Below are positions 31,353 through 39,396 of a stretch of DNA of 64,000 nucleotides, in pieces. Each line of letters opens with the position of its first letter. Position 1 is the stretch's first letter. The DNA lies in assembly GCF_040645615.1 (NCBI RefSeq), contig NZ_JBEYYO010000018.1:49069-113068 (forward strand). Reading direction: 5' to 3'. A model generated the notes under the pieces. That model was not told the origin of the DNA and ran no database searches. It was given only the letters and a program-made list of their open reading frames with translations. A program made the position numbers and the translations under genes. This DNA comes from Glycomyces sp040645615. GTDB lineage: Bacteria; Actinomycetota; Actinomycetes; Mycobacteriales; Micromonosporaceae.

Positions 31353-34300
31353 TCAGCGGGGCGGGAAGAGAAGCATGTCCGGGAGAGAAGTCGCGAAGTA
31401 GTCGACCGTTCCCGACGGTTCCTCGGCAGGGGTCTCCTCGGGGAGATCGGCGCGGATCTTCGCCGCTGCTGCCTTCTCCCCTAGCCGGTCAAGGAGATCG
31501 GCCTTTCGGACCAGAAGGGCCCGAGGATAGGCGGTCTCGATTCGGGTTTCTCCTAGGTTTTCTGGCGAGTCGATGCCTCGGTTGATGAAGTCGAACGCCG
31601 CTTCGAGGTCGCCGTTCGCCTGTGCCACTTCACTTGCGGCGAGCATGAGCGCTTCCCAGGCCGCCAAGGTGCGGCCTTCGCCGCCTTCCCAAGGAGCGAA
31701 CTCGCGGTGTTCCATGATGGACCGGGCCTGGTCGAGACGGCCGGTGTCGGTGAGCAGTTCGCAGTAGGTCACCGTGGCGTCGTCACGTTCGAGCAGGACG
31801 TCCAGATGCGGGTCGAGCTCGGCAAGGCGGTCAGCGGCCGGGGTACCCCGGCGGGCCAGGAACTGGTCGCGTTCGTAGATCAGCCGGGCGTCGCGGCTCA
31901 GTTCGATCGCGGCCGCGAAGTAACCGGGAATGCGGTCGTCGTCGCCATGGACCGCGTACGTGGCGAGCGCGGCGTTTCGGTAGGCCACAGGATCCTTGAG
32001 ACCGTTCGCGATAGCGGTCTCCCAGCAGGTCAGGGCCTCGGCGGACCGGCCGCGGTCGAACAGGAGCATCCCCAGGAGCGCGGCGGCGCGGGCGTCGTCG
32101 GGGGTGGTGTCGAGTGCGGCGCGGAGGGCGTCGTGGTCGTCGAGGCCGCAGGGGAAGCAGCGGTCGGCGGGAGCTTCGCGGGCGGAGCGGCGGGCCTGTT
32201 CGGCTTCATCGGTGCGGCCGAGCGTGTCGAGGAGGCGCGCGAGGTGGTAGCCCGCGATCGGGCGGACCTCACCGGCAGGGGTCGGCTCGGTGGTGGCGGC
32301 GCGGGCGAGAAGCGGCAAGGCCTCGTCGTGCGCGCCTGCGGCGGCCAGTTCGAGGGCCACGTCGATGAGCGTGCGCGGGTCGCAGGCGAGGTCGCGCCCG
32401 TCGAGCGCCTGTGCGACCTGGTCAAGCGGTTCGGCGGCGAGCCGTTCGGCAAGGGCCGCAGCGGCTTCGGCGGAGCGACCGAGGTTCCGGAGGGCGACTA
32501 TGCGAAGCGCGTGCGCCCGCGAATCGTCAGGCGCAGTGCGCAAAGCGGTCTCGGCACGGGCGAGAGCCTGGGCCGGACGGCCCGAGCGGGAATCGAGGCG
32601 AGCGATCTCCACTGAAGCGGGAGCGCCCCAGCGGGCATCCCACGCGGCCTTGGCGAACGCGTCGATCGCGGCCTCGATGCGGCCGGTGCGGGCGAGGATG
32701 AGGCCGAGGAGGTAGGAGGTCTCGCCGTCGCGCGGGTTGAGGTTGCGGCGGGTCAGGCGTTGGAGGGCGCTCCTGGCGTGGGTCTCGGCGGTGGCGTAGT
32801 CGGCGCGGCGAAAGGCGTGGTCGGCGAGGGCGAGGTTGGCGCGGGCGTCGCCGGGGTCGCGGCGGAGGGCCTCGTTCCAGTACGGGAGCGGGGAGCGGCT
32901 CGGGTGGCGGTATTGGGCGAGGTGGACGCCGGTGTAGTAGAGCTCGTCGGCGCTGGCGATGTCCTCGGGCAGCGGCGGAGCGGTGGCGGCCCAGGGTTCG
33001 GGGGCGTCGGTGTCGGGGCGAGGGCGCCACGAGATGAGTTCTGCCCCTTCGTGCACGACGCGAAGCTCCACTTCGGTGGGTCGGACGGAGGCCGGGATCG
33101 AAGCGGTGAGCGGGGTGCCGGGCGCGAGGTCGCGGGTGTCGGTCCACAAGAGTGCTCCACTGTGGTGGAGCTCGGTGGTCACGCCCGCACGGGGATGGCT
33201 GACGCAGACCCCGACGGTGATCCGCTCCCCGTCGACCTCAAGGCTGACGGCGGCCTCGTCGTTGGCCTGATGCGCCGGGCCGATGCCGTGGATCGGATAC
33301 CAGAGCTGCGTGAACGCCTTGGTCTCGCCGGGTTCGAGCCAGGAGAAGTCGGGCTGGTTGTCGGTGTAGACCCCGGCCATGAGCTCCACATAGGGCCCGT
33401 CGGCGTCGGTGAGGTGGCGGTCCCATGCGTGCCCGAAGGGAGCGTTGCCCCAGGTCCACTGCTTCTTGCCGGGGGCGATGCGGCGGTCGGCGACGTGCAC
33501 GAAGCCCGCGCCTTCGCGGTGGTCGTAGCCGCCGAAGAAGTCGTCCTGGGTGTCGGTGACCATATAGGAGGTGGGCACGGTGATGTTGCGGTAGTAGTCG
33601 AGTCGGCCCTGACCCGAGCCGCGCGAGGGGTAGTCCACACCGTAATAGGGCCGATCGGCCTCGGGAAAGGCCGAGATCGCGCGGCGGGCGTGGTCGGCCA
33701 CGTAGCGCACGTCCGTGGGGAAGAACGACTGGTAGTCGTCGTGGACGCGGGCGGCCACGTTGGCCCACCACAGGAACGTCTGGGTCTCGCTGGTGCGGTT
33801 GTGCAGGCGCACCACGAGTTCGATCACGGCCCGGTCGGGGTGGAGGCGGATGCCGTGCGTGCCCTTCATGCGGGTGAACGGGTCGTGGTCGGCGCACCAC
33901 ACGGTCACCGCGCCGTCCTCGTGCGTCTCGATCTCGGTCTGCACCGGCAGGAACGTCGCGGGCCGGTGGTGCTGGGGCCAGTTGAACTCGACGCCGCCCG
34001 AGAGCCACGGCCCGGCCAGGCCCACGAGCGCGGGCTTGATGACGTTGTTGCGGTAGAAGAAGTCGTACCCGGCGGTCTTGTCGTAGCCGACGTGGAGGCG
34101 CCCGCCGAGCTCGGGCAGCACCATCAGGCGCAGCCAGCGGTTCTCCAGGTGGATCGCCTGCCACTGGCGCGGCGCGCCCTCGCTCGCGATCCGGTCGATG
34201 AACGGGATCGGGTAGACGCGGCCGCTGGAGCCCTGGTAGACGCGCCGGTCGAGGAACATCGGGTACCGGTCGGGCGCGGCGGGCGCGTACGTGGTCATGG

Positions 34301-34394
34301 AGACCGGTTCGCTCCAGGCCACGGCCTCGCCTGCGGCGAGCCGTTCGGCCAGGTCGGTCGGGGCGTCGGGGAGTTGCAGTCGGTCGCTGGTCAC
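31353..34394 (-). CDS. DUF5107 carbohydrate-related protein with TPR repeats
   Basis: A 1013-aa cytosolic protein. Residues 30-370 are the DUF5107 domain, a galactose-mutarotase-like beta-sandwich (LPELGGRLHVGYDKTAGYDF, WLSGGVEFNWPQHHRPATF, KKQWTWGNAPFGHAWDRHL). Residues 480-1000 are tetratricopeptide-type helical repeats (YWNEALRRDPGDARANLALA, YLLGLILARTGRIEAAIDAF, and others). DUF5107/TPR proteins accompany glycan-use loci, but the reaction is not established. The GTG start lies 6 nt after a -10-like TTCACT, so the mRNA is probably leaderless. It is divergent from an AraC regulator and shares the regulon promoter motif with two GH97 genes and a sugar-binding protein. Confidence 0.85.
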   Translation of the reverse strand: MTSDRLQLPDAPTDLAERLAAGEAVAWSEPVSMTTYAPAAPDRYPMFLDRRVYQGSSGRVYPIPFIDRIASEGAPRQWQAIHLENRWLRLMVLPELGGRLHVGYDKTAGYDFFYRNNVIKPALVGLAGPWLSGGVEFNWPQHHRPATFLPVQTEIETHEDGAVTVWCADHDPFTRMKGTHGIRLHPDRAVIELVVRLHNRTSETQTFLWWANVAARVHDDYQSFFPTDVRYVADHARRAISAFPEADRPYYGVDYPSRGSGQGRLDYYRNITVPTSYMVTDTQDDFFGGYDHREGAGFVHVADRRIAPGKKQWTWGNAPFGHAWDRHLTDADGPYVELMAGVYTDNQPDFSWLEPGETKAFTQLWYPIHGIGPAHQANDEAAVSLEVDGERITVGVCVSHPRAGVTTELHHSGALLWTDTRDLAPGTPLTASIPASVRPTEVELRVVHEGAELISWRPRPDTDAPEPWAATAPPLPEDIASADELYYTGVHLAQYRHPSRSPLPYWNEALRRDPGDARANLALADHAFRRADYATAETHARSALQRLTRRNLNPRDGETSYLLGLILARTGRIEAAIDAFAKAAWDARWGAPASVEIARLDSRSGRPAQALARAETALRTAPDDSRAHALRIVALRNLGRSAEAAAALAERLAAEPLDQVAQALDGRDLACDPRTLIDVALELAAAGAHDEALPLLARAATTEPTPAGEVRPIAGYHLARLLDTLGRTDEAEQARRSAREAPADRCFPCGLDDHDALRAALDTTPDDARAAALLGMLLFDRGRSAEALTCWETAIANGLKDPVAYRNAALATYAVHGDDDRIPGYFAAAIELSRDARLIYERDQFLARRGTPAADRLAELDPHLDVLLERDDATVTYCELLTDTGRLDQARSIMEHREFAPWEGGEGRTLAAWEALMLAASEVAQANGDLEAAFDFINRGIDSPENLGETRIETAYPRALLVRKADLLDRLGEKAAAAKIRADLPEETPAEEPSGTVDYFATSLPDMLLFPPR

Positions 34395-34400
34395 CTGTCA

Positions 34401-34456
34401 AGTGAAGCGGCTCGAAGGCCGATCGGGAATGGTCGAAGGACCAACCCCCCTGGACG
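34401..34456 (-). promoter_or_regulatory. Regulon promoter A (DUF5107 gene)
   Basis: On the minus strand: CGTCCAGG (34456-34449), 17 bp, CATTCCC (34431-34425) at the -35 position, 18 bp, TTCACT (34406-34401) at -10. Exactly the same spacing recurs at 47060-47115 and 50016-50071, and a weaker copy lies at 49853-49908. The site sits between the DUF5107 and AraC genes. An AraC-family activator touching the -35 box would fit. Confidence 0.65.
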
Positions 34457-34485
34457 ATCCGATGATCGTGAGGAAGAATGTTCGC

Positions 34486-35349
34486 ATGCCGATCGAAGAG
34501 GGCTTCCGCGGGCAGCGCCTGGTCGTGGTGCCGCGCCCGCAGGTCGCCGAGGCGCTGCGGCGGCCGGTGACGCGCAGGCTGCTGGTCACCGACGCCGGGT
34601 ACTACCCCGATGCGGCCGACCACCGGATGCAGCGGCCCAGGGGCACTGACGAGGCGATCGTGATCGTGTGCGCCTCCGGCACCGGCTGGGCCCGCGTCGG
34701 CTCGGGGATGCACCGCCTCGGGGCGTGGCAGGCGCTGGTGATCCCCCGCGGAGTGCGGCACGAGTACGGGGCCGATGCGCGCGACCCCTGGACGATCTGG
34801 TGGGCGCACCTCGCGGGCACCGACGTGTCCGAGCTCGTGGAGAGCCTCGACGTGACCGCCGAGCGGCCCGTGGTCCCCGTCAGGGCCATCGACCGGGCAG
34901 TGGCGCTGCTCGACGAGATCGTGACCGGGCTCGAACGCGACCAATCCCCCGTGCGGCTCCTCGGGGCCGCCGGGGCGGCGTGGAAGCTGCTCACCCAGAT
35001 CAACGTGGACCGGATGCTCCCCGAACCGGGCGACCCGCTCCAGCGCGCCATGAACTACCTGGCCGAACGCCTCGACGGGAAGGTCAAGGTGCCCGAACTC
35101 GCGAGCCTGGTGGGGGTCTCGCCCTCGCATCTGAGCACCCTGTTCCGCAAGGCCACCGGCGGCGGAGTCCTGGCCCACCACACCGCGCTGCGCATGGCCC
35201 GGGCCCGGCGGCTCCTCGACGCCACCGACGCCACGGTCACCGAGATCGCGTTCGACCTGGGCTTCGACGACGCGTTCTACTTCTCCCGCGTGTTCCGCCG
35301 CCACCACGGCATGAGCCCCACGGAGTTCCGCCAGCGCGACGGCGGCTAG
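34486..35349 (+). CDS. AraC-family regulator, probable activator of the galactoside regulon
   Basis: A 287-aa regulator. The N-terminus is a cupin-like sugar-binding domain (IVIVCASGTGWARVGSGMHR, LGAWQALVIPRGVRHEYGAD, PWTIWWAHLAG). The C-terminus is a double HTH (VKVPELASLVGVSPSHLSTL and ATVTEIAFDLGFDDAFYFSR, then RVFRRHHGMSPTEFRQ). ATG at 34486 has AGGAAG 9 nt upstream; ATG at 34462 is an alternative. It overlaps the convergent DUF1345 gene by 4 bp. Its binding site is probably the CGTCCAGG/CATTCCC module found upstream of four carbohydrate genes in this window, including one 30 bp upstream of its own start. This is inference. Confidence 0.9.
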   Translation: MPIEEGFRGQRLVVVPRPQVAEALRRPVTRRLLVTDAGYYPDAADHRMQRPRGTDEAIVIVCASGTGWARVGSGMHRLGAWQALVIPRGVRHEYGADARDPWTIWWAHLAGTDVSELVESLDVTAERPVVPVRAIDRAVALLDEIVTGLERDQSPVRLLGAAGAAWKLLTQINVDRMLPEPGDPLQRAMNYLAERLDGKVKVPELASLVGVSPSHLSTLFRKATGGGVLAHHTALRMARARRLLDATDATVTEIAFDLGFDDAFYFSRVFRRHHGMSPTEFRQRDGG

Positions 35350-35978
35350 GCGGCGATGCGGGTGACGACGCTGACCGCGAGGGCGATCACGGCCGCGTTG
35401 TACATGAACGAGGCGATGCTGTGGACGGTCACGTGCCAGCGCATCGCCCGCGAGGTGACCACGACGTCGGAGGTGGCGAAGGTGGTGCCGACGGTGAACG
35501 CGAAGTACATGAGGTCGACCGGGCCGGGCACGGGCGTGTCCGGGAAGGTGAAGCCTTCGCCGGTGTTGGCGTAGAGGGCGGCGTAGAACCGGGCGTATCC
35601 GGAGTGGAGGAGCATCCAGGCCAGGCCGGTGGCGATGACGGCGGCGATCTGGACGACCGCGCCGATCTCGTCGCCGCCGTCGGCGACGAGGAGGTCGACG
35701 GCCGCGCCGACGCCGATGAGGCTCGCGGCGAGCGTGAACGCGAACTGGTACCAGGACATGGCGCGGCTGCGGCCGCGCGCGGCGGGCGCGGGGTCGCGCA
35801 GGCGTGACCGGCGGACCACGAGGGCGCCGACGGTGAGGTAGCACAGGGCGAGGAGGTCCCAGCCGAGCAGCAGGAGCGCTTCTTCGGCGGGGTCGCGTTC
35901 GGTGAAGACCACTTGGAGGCCGAAGCCGACCAGCGCCAGCTCGGTGATGCGCGCGGCGGCGCGCCCGACCCGCGACAT
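35346..35978 (-). CDS. DUF1345 membrane protein
   Basis: A 210-aa protein with five or six membrane helices and the DUF1345 signature near the C-terminus (DLMYFAFTVGTTFATSDVVV followed by TSRAMRWHVTVHSIASFMYN). This resembles the pore and gate region of simple channels. The function is unknown. It is convergent with the AraC gene, the two stops overlapping in CTAG. It does not fit the carbohydrate theme and is probably a bystander. Confidence 0.88.
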   Translation of the reverse strand: MSRVGRAAARITELALVGFGLQVVFTERDPAEEALLLLGWDLLALCYLTVGALVVRRSRLRDPAPAARGRSRAMSWYQFAFTLAASLIGVGAAVDLLVADGGDEIGAVVQIAAVIATGLAWMLLHSGYARFYAALYANTGEGFTFPDTPVPGPVDLMYFAFTVGTTFATSDVVVTSRAMRWHVTVHSIASFMYNAAVIALAVSVVTRIAA

Positions 35979-36048
35979 TGCGGCCTCCCTCCGGATGCGA
36001 TCGAGGAAACCCGCGAAGCATAACCAGGGATGTCGCTAGGTTGGCCGG

Positions 36049-36636
36049 ATGGACGAACACCGAGCGGCAGCAAACGCGATCCGGGGCAGGGCCCGCGTCT
36101 GGGTGCCGCTCGCCGTCGTAGGCGTGCTGTTGGCGCTGGCCGCGGGCGAGTGGGCCTTCGACCGGTCCCAGCCCGACAAGGAGGCGTTGCAGGCGGGGAC
36201 CGTGATCGAGTTCGGGTCCGACCGGGAGGCGTCGGTCGAGGTCGGCGAGGGCTGGAGCGTCGACAGGTCCGGGACGAACCTGGACATGGAGGTGGTGCTC
36301 GTCCACGGCGAGGTGAGCGTGACGCTCGACCTGGTGCGGTTCCCGCGCATCGACGGGGCCACGCCGAAGGAGATGTGGGCGGGCATGGACCGCGTGCTGG
36401 ATGCGGCCCGGTACGGCGGCACCGAGGTGGACTTGGGCGAGCCCGCGTCGTTCACCACCGCGAACATCGACGACGGCCTCTCAGGTGACCTCCGGGTCGG
36501 GGACCAGTCCGGGACAGCGTACGTGCTGCCGGACTCGGACGGTGCGAAGGCCGTGGAGGCGCGGGTGCTCGGCCCCGACGCCGAGACCGTGGCCGCCGAG
36601 GTCATCGACTCGATCACGTTCAAGGAGGACGCATGA
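36049..36636 (+). CDS. Single-pass membrane protein with extracytoplasmic domain
   Basis: A 195-aa protein with one N-terminal membrane helix (VWVPLAVVGVLLALAAGEWAF) and an acidic exterior domain of about 150 residues rich in beta-prone segments (GTVIEFGSDREASVEVGEGW and EVVLVHGEVSVTLDLVRF). I do not recognise the family. It overlaps a PrsW-type protease gene by 4 bp (ATGA), so it may be a substrate, partner or regulator of that protease, as anti-sigma-like membrane proteins are in other bacteria. That is inference from coupling. Confidence 0.75.
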   Translation: MDEHRAAANAIRGRARVWVPLAVVGVLLALAAGEWAFDRSQPDKEALQAGTVIEFGSDREASVEVGEGWSVDRSGTNLDMEVVLVHGEVSVTLDLVRFPRIDGATPKEMWAGMDRVLDAARYGGTEVDLGEPASFTTANIDDGLSGDLRVGDQSGTAYVLPDSDGAKAVEARVLGPDAETVAAEVIDSITFKEDA

Positions 36637-37667
36637 CCGTCACCGCGACCCGCGCGGTCGAGCCGCGCACGGTGGCGTTCTGGACCATGGCCGTCCTCAT
36701 GCTCTTCGGGCTGTGGGAGTCGGAGAAGAACCTGCTGCCGTCTATGCGGGCGTTCCCCGCGAGCACTGTCGTGGACGTGGTGTTCCTGGTGGTCTCGCTC
36801 GCGTTCGGGCTGTGGCTGATCCGCAGGGTGCTGCGTCCGGTGCAGGCGCCGCCGTGGTCGGGGACCTGGCTGGCGGTGCTGTGGGGCGGGCTGGCGGCGT
36901 GCGGGATCGCGTTGCTGCTCAACGGGATGCTGCTGTCGGCGTGGTCGCGCACGCTCGACCTCGAAACCGCGTCCGCGTGGTCGGCGGCACTCACCGCGCC
37001 AATCAACGAGGAGTTCGCCAAGGCCGCGGGCGTGTTCCTGCTGGCGGCGGTCTCGACCCGGCTGGTGCGCGGCGCGGCCGACGGGTTCGTGCTCGGCGCT
37101 CTGGTGGGGTTCGGGTTCCAGGTGTTCGAGAACTTCAGTTACGGGTTCATGCAGGTCATGGTCTACGGCGGCGTCGATTCGACCGCCGCGACCGCGCAAG
37201 CGCTCGGGATCCGATTCTTCCTGACCGGGCTCGGCTCGCACTGGGCGATGTCCGCGGTCGCGGGTGCGGGGATCGGGTACCTCGTCGGAGCGGTGCGCCG
37301 CCCGCTCGGGCGGCGCGTCTGGGTCGCGATCGGGTGCATGGTCTTGGCGATGGCGATGCACTGGCAGTTCGACAGCCCGGTGACCCAGCACCTCATCGAA
37401 CCGATCGGGCCCACGCTCATCAACTTCGTGATCGCCTTGATCGTCTACCGGATGGTCCGCCGCGACTTCCGCAGCCGCTGGGACGCGGCCAGCGCGGAAG
37501 AGGTCCGCGCCGGAGTCCTCGAACCCGAAGAGGCCCAGACGCTCTCACGCCGCCGTGCCCGCAAGAGGCACGTCAAGGCCTTCCCGAAGGGCCCCGAACG
37601 CGAAGCGGCCGCGAGCCGCCAGGCCGCCGCGCTCGCACTGGTCGAGGACCGCACGGCCGACCGATAA
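36633..37667 (+). CDS. prsW: PrsW-family intramembrane metalloprotease
   Basis: A 344-aa polytopic membrane protein. PrsW motifs are visible: the double-Glu helix APINEEFAKAAGVFLLAAVS, GALVGFGFQVFENFSYGFMQ, and the His-bearing SHWAMSAVAGAGIGYLVGA and AMAMHWQFDS. In Bacillus PrsW cleaves an anti-sigma factor. Actinobacterial homologues are numerous and their substrates mostly unknown. A long basic cytoplasmic tail (from RRDFRSRWDAASAEEV onward, about 70 aa) is extra. It is translationally coupled to the preceding single-pass membrane protein. Confidence 0.88.
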   Translation: MTVTATRAVEPRTVAFWTMAVLMLFGLWESEKNLLPSMRAFPASTVVDVVFLVVSLAFGLWLIRRVLRPVQAPPWSGTWLAVLWGGLAACGIALLLNGMLLSAWSRTLDLETASAWSAALTAPINEEFAKAAGVFLLAAVSTRLVRGAADGFVLGALVGFGFQVFENFSYGFMQVMVYGGVDSTAATAQALGIRFFLTGLGSHWAMSAVAGAGIGYLVGAVRRPLGRRVWVAIGCMVLAMAMHWQFDSPVTQHLIEPIGPTLINFVIALIVYRMVRRDFRSRWDAASAEEVRAGVLEPEEAQTLSRRRARKRHVKAFPKGPEREAAASRQAAALALVEDRTADR

Positions 37668-37697
37668 CGGCTCGACACGGGGCTTAGGCTCCGCGAT

Positions 37698-38522
37698 ATG
37701 GACAGTTCCTCTCAGGTCCGTGCCCAGGACGCGGCGATGTCGATCGCTCGGTCGTTCGGGTTGGCGGCCGAGACCGCGACGGTGCTGCACGACTCGAACA
37801 AGCTGACCCTCAGGCTGCTGCCGTGCGATTCGCTGGCCCGGGTCGCGCCCGCGTTCCATCGGATCGCGCGGTTCGAGATCGACCTCGCGCGGCGGCTCGG
37901 CGAGGTCGGGGCTCCGGTGGCGGCGCTCGATCCGAGGGTCGAGCCGCGGGTCTTCGAGGTCGAGGACTTCGAGATCAGCTTGTGGACCCACTACGAGACC
38001 GCGGCGCGGGAGATCGGGCCGCGCGAGTACGCCGACGCGCTTCAGGCACTTCACGCGGGCATGCGCGACCTCGACGTGCCCACGCCGCACTTCACCGACC
38101 GGGTGGACGAGGCGCTCGCACTCGCCGACGACCGCGAACGCACCCCGGATCTCGCCGACCCCGACAGGCGGTTCCTCGGTGACACGCTCCGCGAACTCCG
38201 GAATTCCATCACCGAACGCGGTGCGGCCGAACAGCTCCTGCACGGCGAACCGCACCCGGGGAACCTGCTCGCCACTGAGCACGGCCCGAAGTTCATCGAC
38301 TTCGAGACCTGCTGCCGCGGCCCCGTCGAGTTCGATCTCGCCCACGCGCCCGACGCGGTCGCCGAGCACTACCCCGGTCTCGACCCCGAACTCCTGCGCG
38401 ACTGCCGCGCGCTCATGCTCGCCATGATCACGATGTGGCGCTGGGATCGCGGGGATGAACTGCCGAACGGGCGGGCGCTGGCGGCCGAATGGCTCGGTCG
38501 GATCCGCTCGATGCGCGACTGA
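37698..38522 (+). CDS. Aminoglycoside-phosphotransferase-like kinase
   Basis: A 274-aa protein with an APH/choline-kinase fold. The catalytic-loop motif is LLHGEPHPGNLL, in which the usual catalytic Asp is replaced by Glu, and the metal motif is KFIDFETCCRGPVEFDLAHA. The N-lobe (VLHDSNKLTLRLLPCDSLAR) is short. Many actinobacterial APH-like kinases act on small metabolites rather than drugs; nothing here identifies the substrate. Its 3' end overlaps the convergent aldose 1-epimerase gene by 95 bp. Confidence 0.82.
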   Translation: MDSSSQVRAQDAAMSIARSFGLAAETATVLHDSNKLTLRLLPCDSLARVAPAFHRIARFEIDLARRLGEVGAPVAALDPRVEPRVFEVEDFEISLWTHYETAAREIGPREYADALQALHAGMRDLDVPTPHFTDRVDEALALADDRERTPDLADPDRRFLGDTLRELRNSITERGAAEQLLHGEPHPGNLLATEHGPKFIDFETCCRGPVEFDLAHAPDAVAEHYPGLDPELLRDCRALMLAMITMWRWDRGDELPNGRALAAEWLGRIRSMRD

Positions 38523-39396
38523 GTCCCCAAGCGGTCGTCCAGGTCTCTCCCGGGGCGAGCCAGTGCAGGTCCTCGCCGGTGCGCAGGGCGTTCGGCGGGG
38601 CGGTCATCGGTTCGAGAGCGAGCGCGCGCCTCGGGCCCTCATCAGTGGGCAGGGTTTCGGCGATGTAGAGCTGGAGCCAGCGGTGGTGCGCGTCGGTCCG
38701 CAACTCGATCACAGTGTCCGATGTGGATATCCGGTGGCGCGCGGGTGCGTTGCAGCGGTAGGTGACGTGGTCGGGGAGGTTCGGAAACGGGGTCGGGGTG
38801 CGCAGGTCGTACTCGGTGGCGGTGACGTCGAAGAGCGGGCCCGGGAGGTAGGTCGGGCCTGGGACGCTCGCGGCGTCCGCGTCGAGGCGGACCGTGAGTG
38901 CCTCGGTTGGGGCCGAACCGATCCGCAGATACGGGTGCGCGCCGACCGCGACCGGGGCGGCGCGGTAGCCGAGGTTGGTGAACGCGGCCCGCACTTCGAT
39001 GCCGCTCGGGTCGAGCCGGTAGGTCACGGCCGCATCGAGATCGAACGGGTAGCCGGAATGCCCGGCGACGCGGGCCGCGAGCGTCACCGCGTCGGAGGCG
39101 AGCTCGCGCACGGTGTAGTCGTGGCCGGCGAGGAGCCCGTGGTTGGCATGGCCCAGTTCGGGTTCGGTCACCGCGAGGCGCTGCTCGACGCCGTCGAGGT
39201 CCCAGCGGGCGTGGGCCACCCGGTTCGGCCAGGGCGCGAGAACGGCCCCGGCCATGCCGGGCGGGTCGGCGGCGAGCATCGTGGGCTCGACCAGGTCGAG
39301 GCCGTCCACGCGCAGGGCGCGGAGCGAGGCGGCCCGCGGCGAGACCACCGCGGTGGCGGTCCCTGCCGCGAGCGCGATCAAGGAGCTATCCGACAT
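38428..39396 (-). CDS. galM: Aldose 1-epimerase (galactose mutarotase)
   Basis: A 322-aa beta-sandwich enzyme interconverting alpha and beta anomers of hexoses in the cytosol. Motifs: GAVLAPWPNRVAHARW (Asn-Arg of the active site), LGHANHGLLAGHDY (catalytic His), AVGAHPYLRIG (second His), and a C-terminal catalytic Glu in RRALALEPMTAPPNAL. The last 30 residues (ASSGSDRAIRPPAPARSA...) look non-conserved and lie over the 3' end of the convergent APH-like gene. It is the final gene of the galactoside operon, and its start overlaps the GH36 gene by 11 bp. Confidence 0.9.
   Translation of the reverse strand: MSDSSLIALAAGTATAVVSPRAASLRALRVDGLDLVEPTMLAADPPGMAGAVLAPWPNRVAHARWDLDGVEQRLAVTEPELGHANHGLLAGHDYTVRELASDAVTLAARVAGHSGYPFDLDAAVTYRLDPSGIEVRAAFTNLGYRAAPVAVGAHPYLRIGSAPTEALTVRLDADAASVPGPTYLPGPLFDVTATEYDLRTPTPFPNLPDHVTYRCNAPARHRISTSDTVIELRTDAHHRWLQLYIAETLPTDEGPRRALALEPMTAPPNALRTGEDLHWLAPGETWTTAWGLSRASSGSDRAIRPPAPARSAVHPRDPSATS

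Noticed and set aside
37698..38522. Aminoglycoside resistance gene
   Set aside because: The fold is APH-like, but the catalytic Asp position is Glu and nothing in context points to a drug. Such kinases are common metabolic enzymes.
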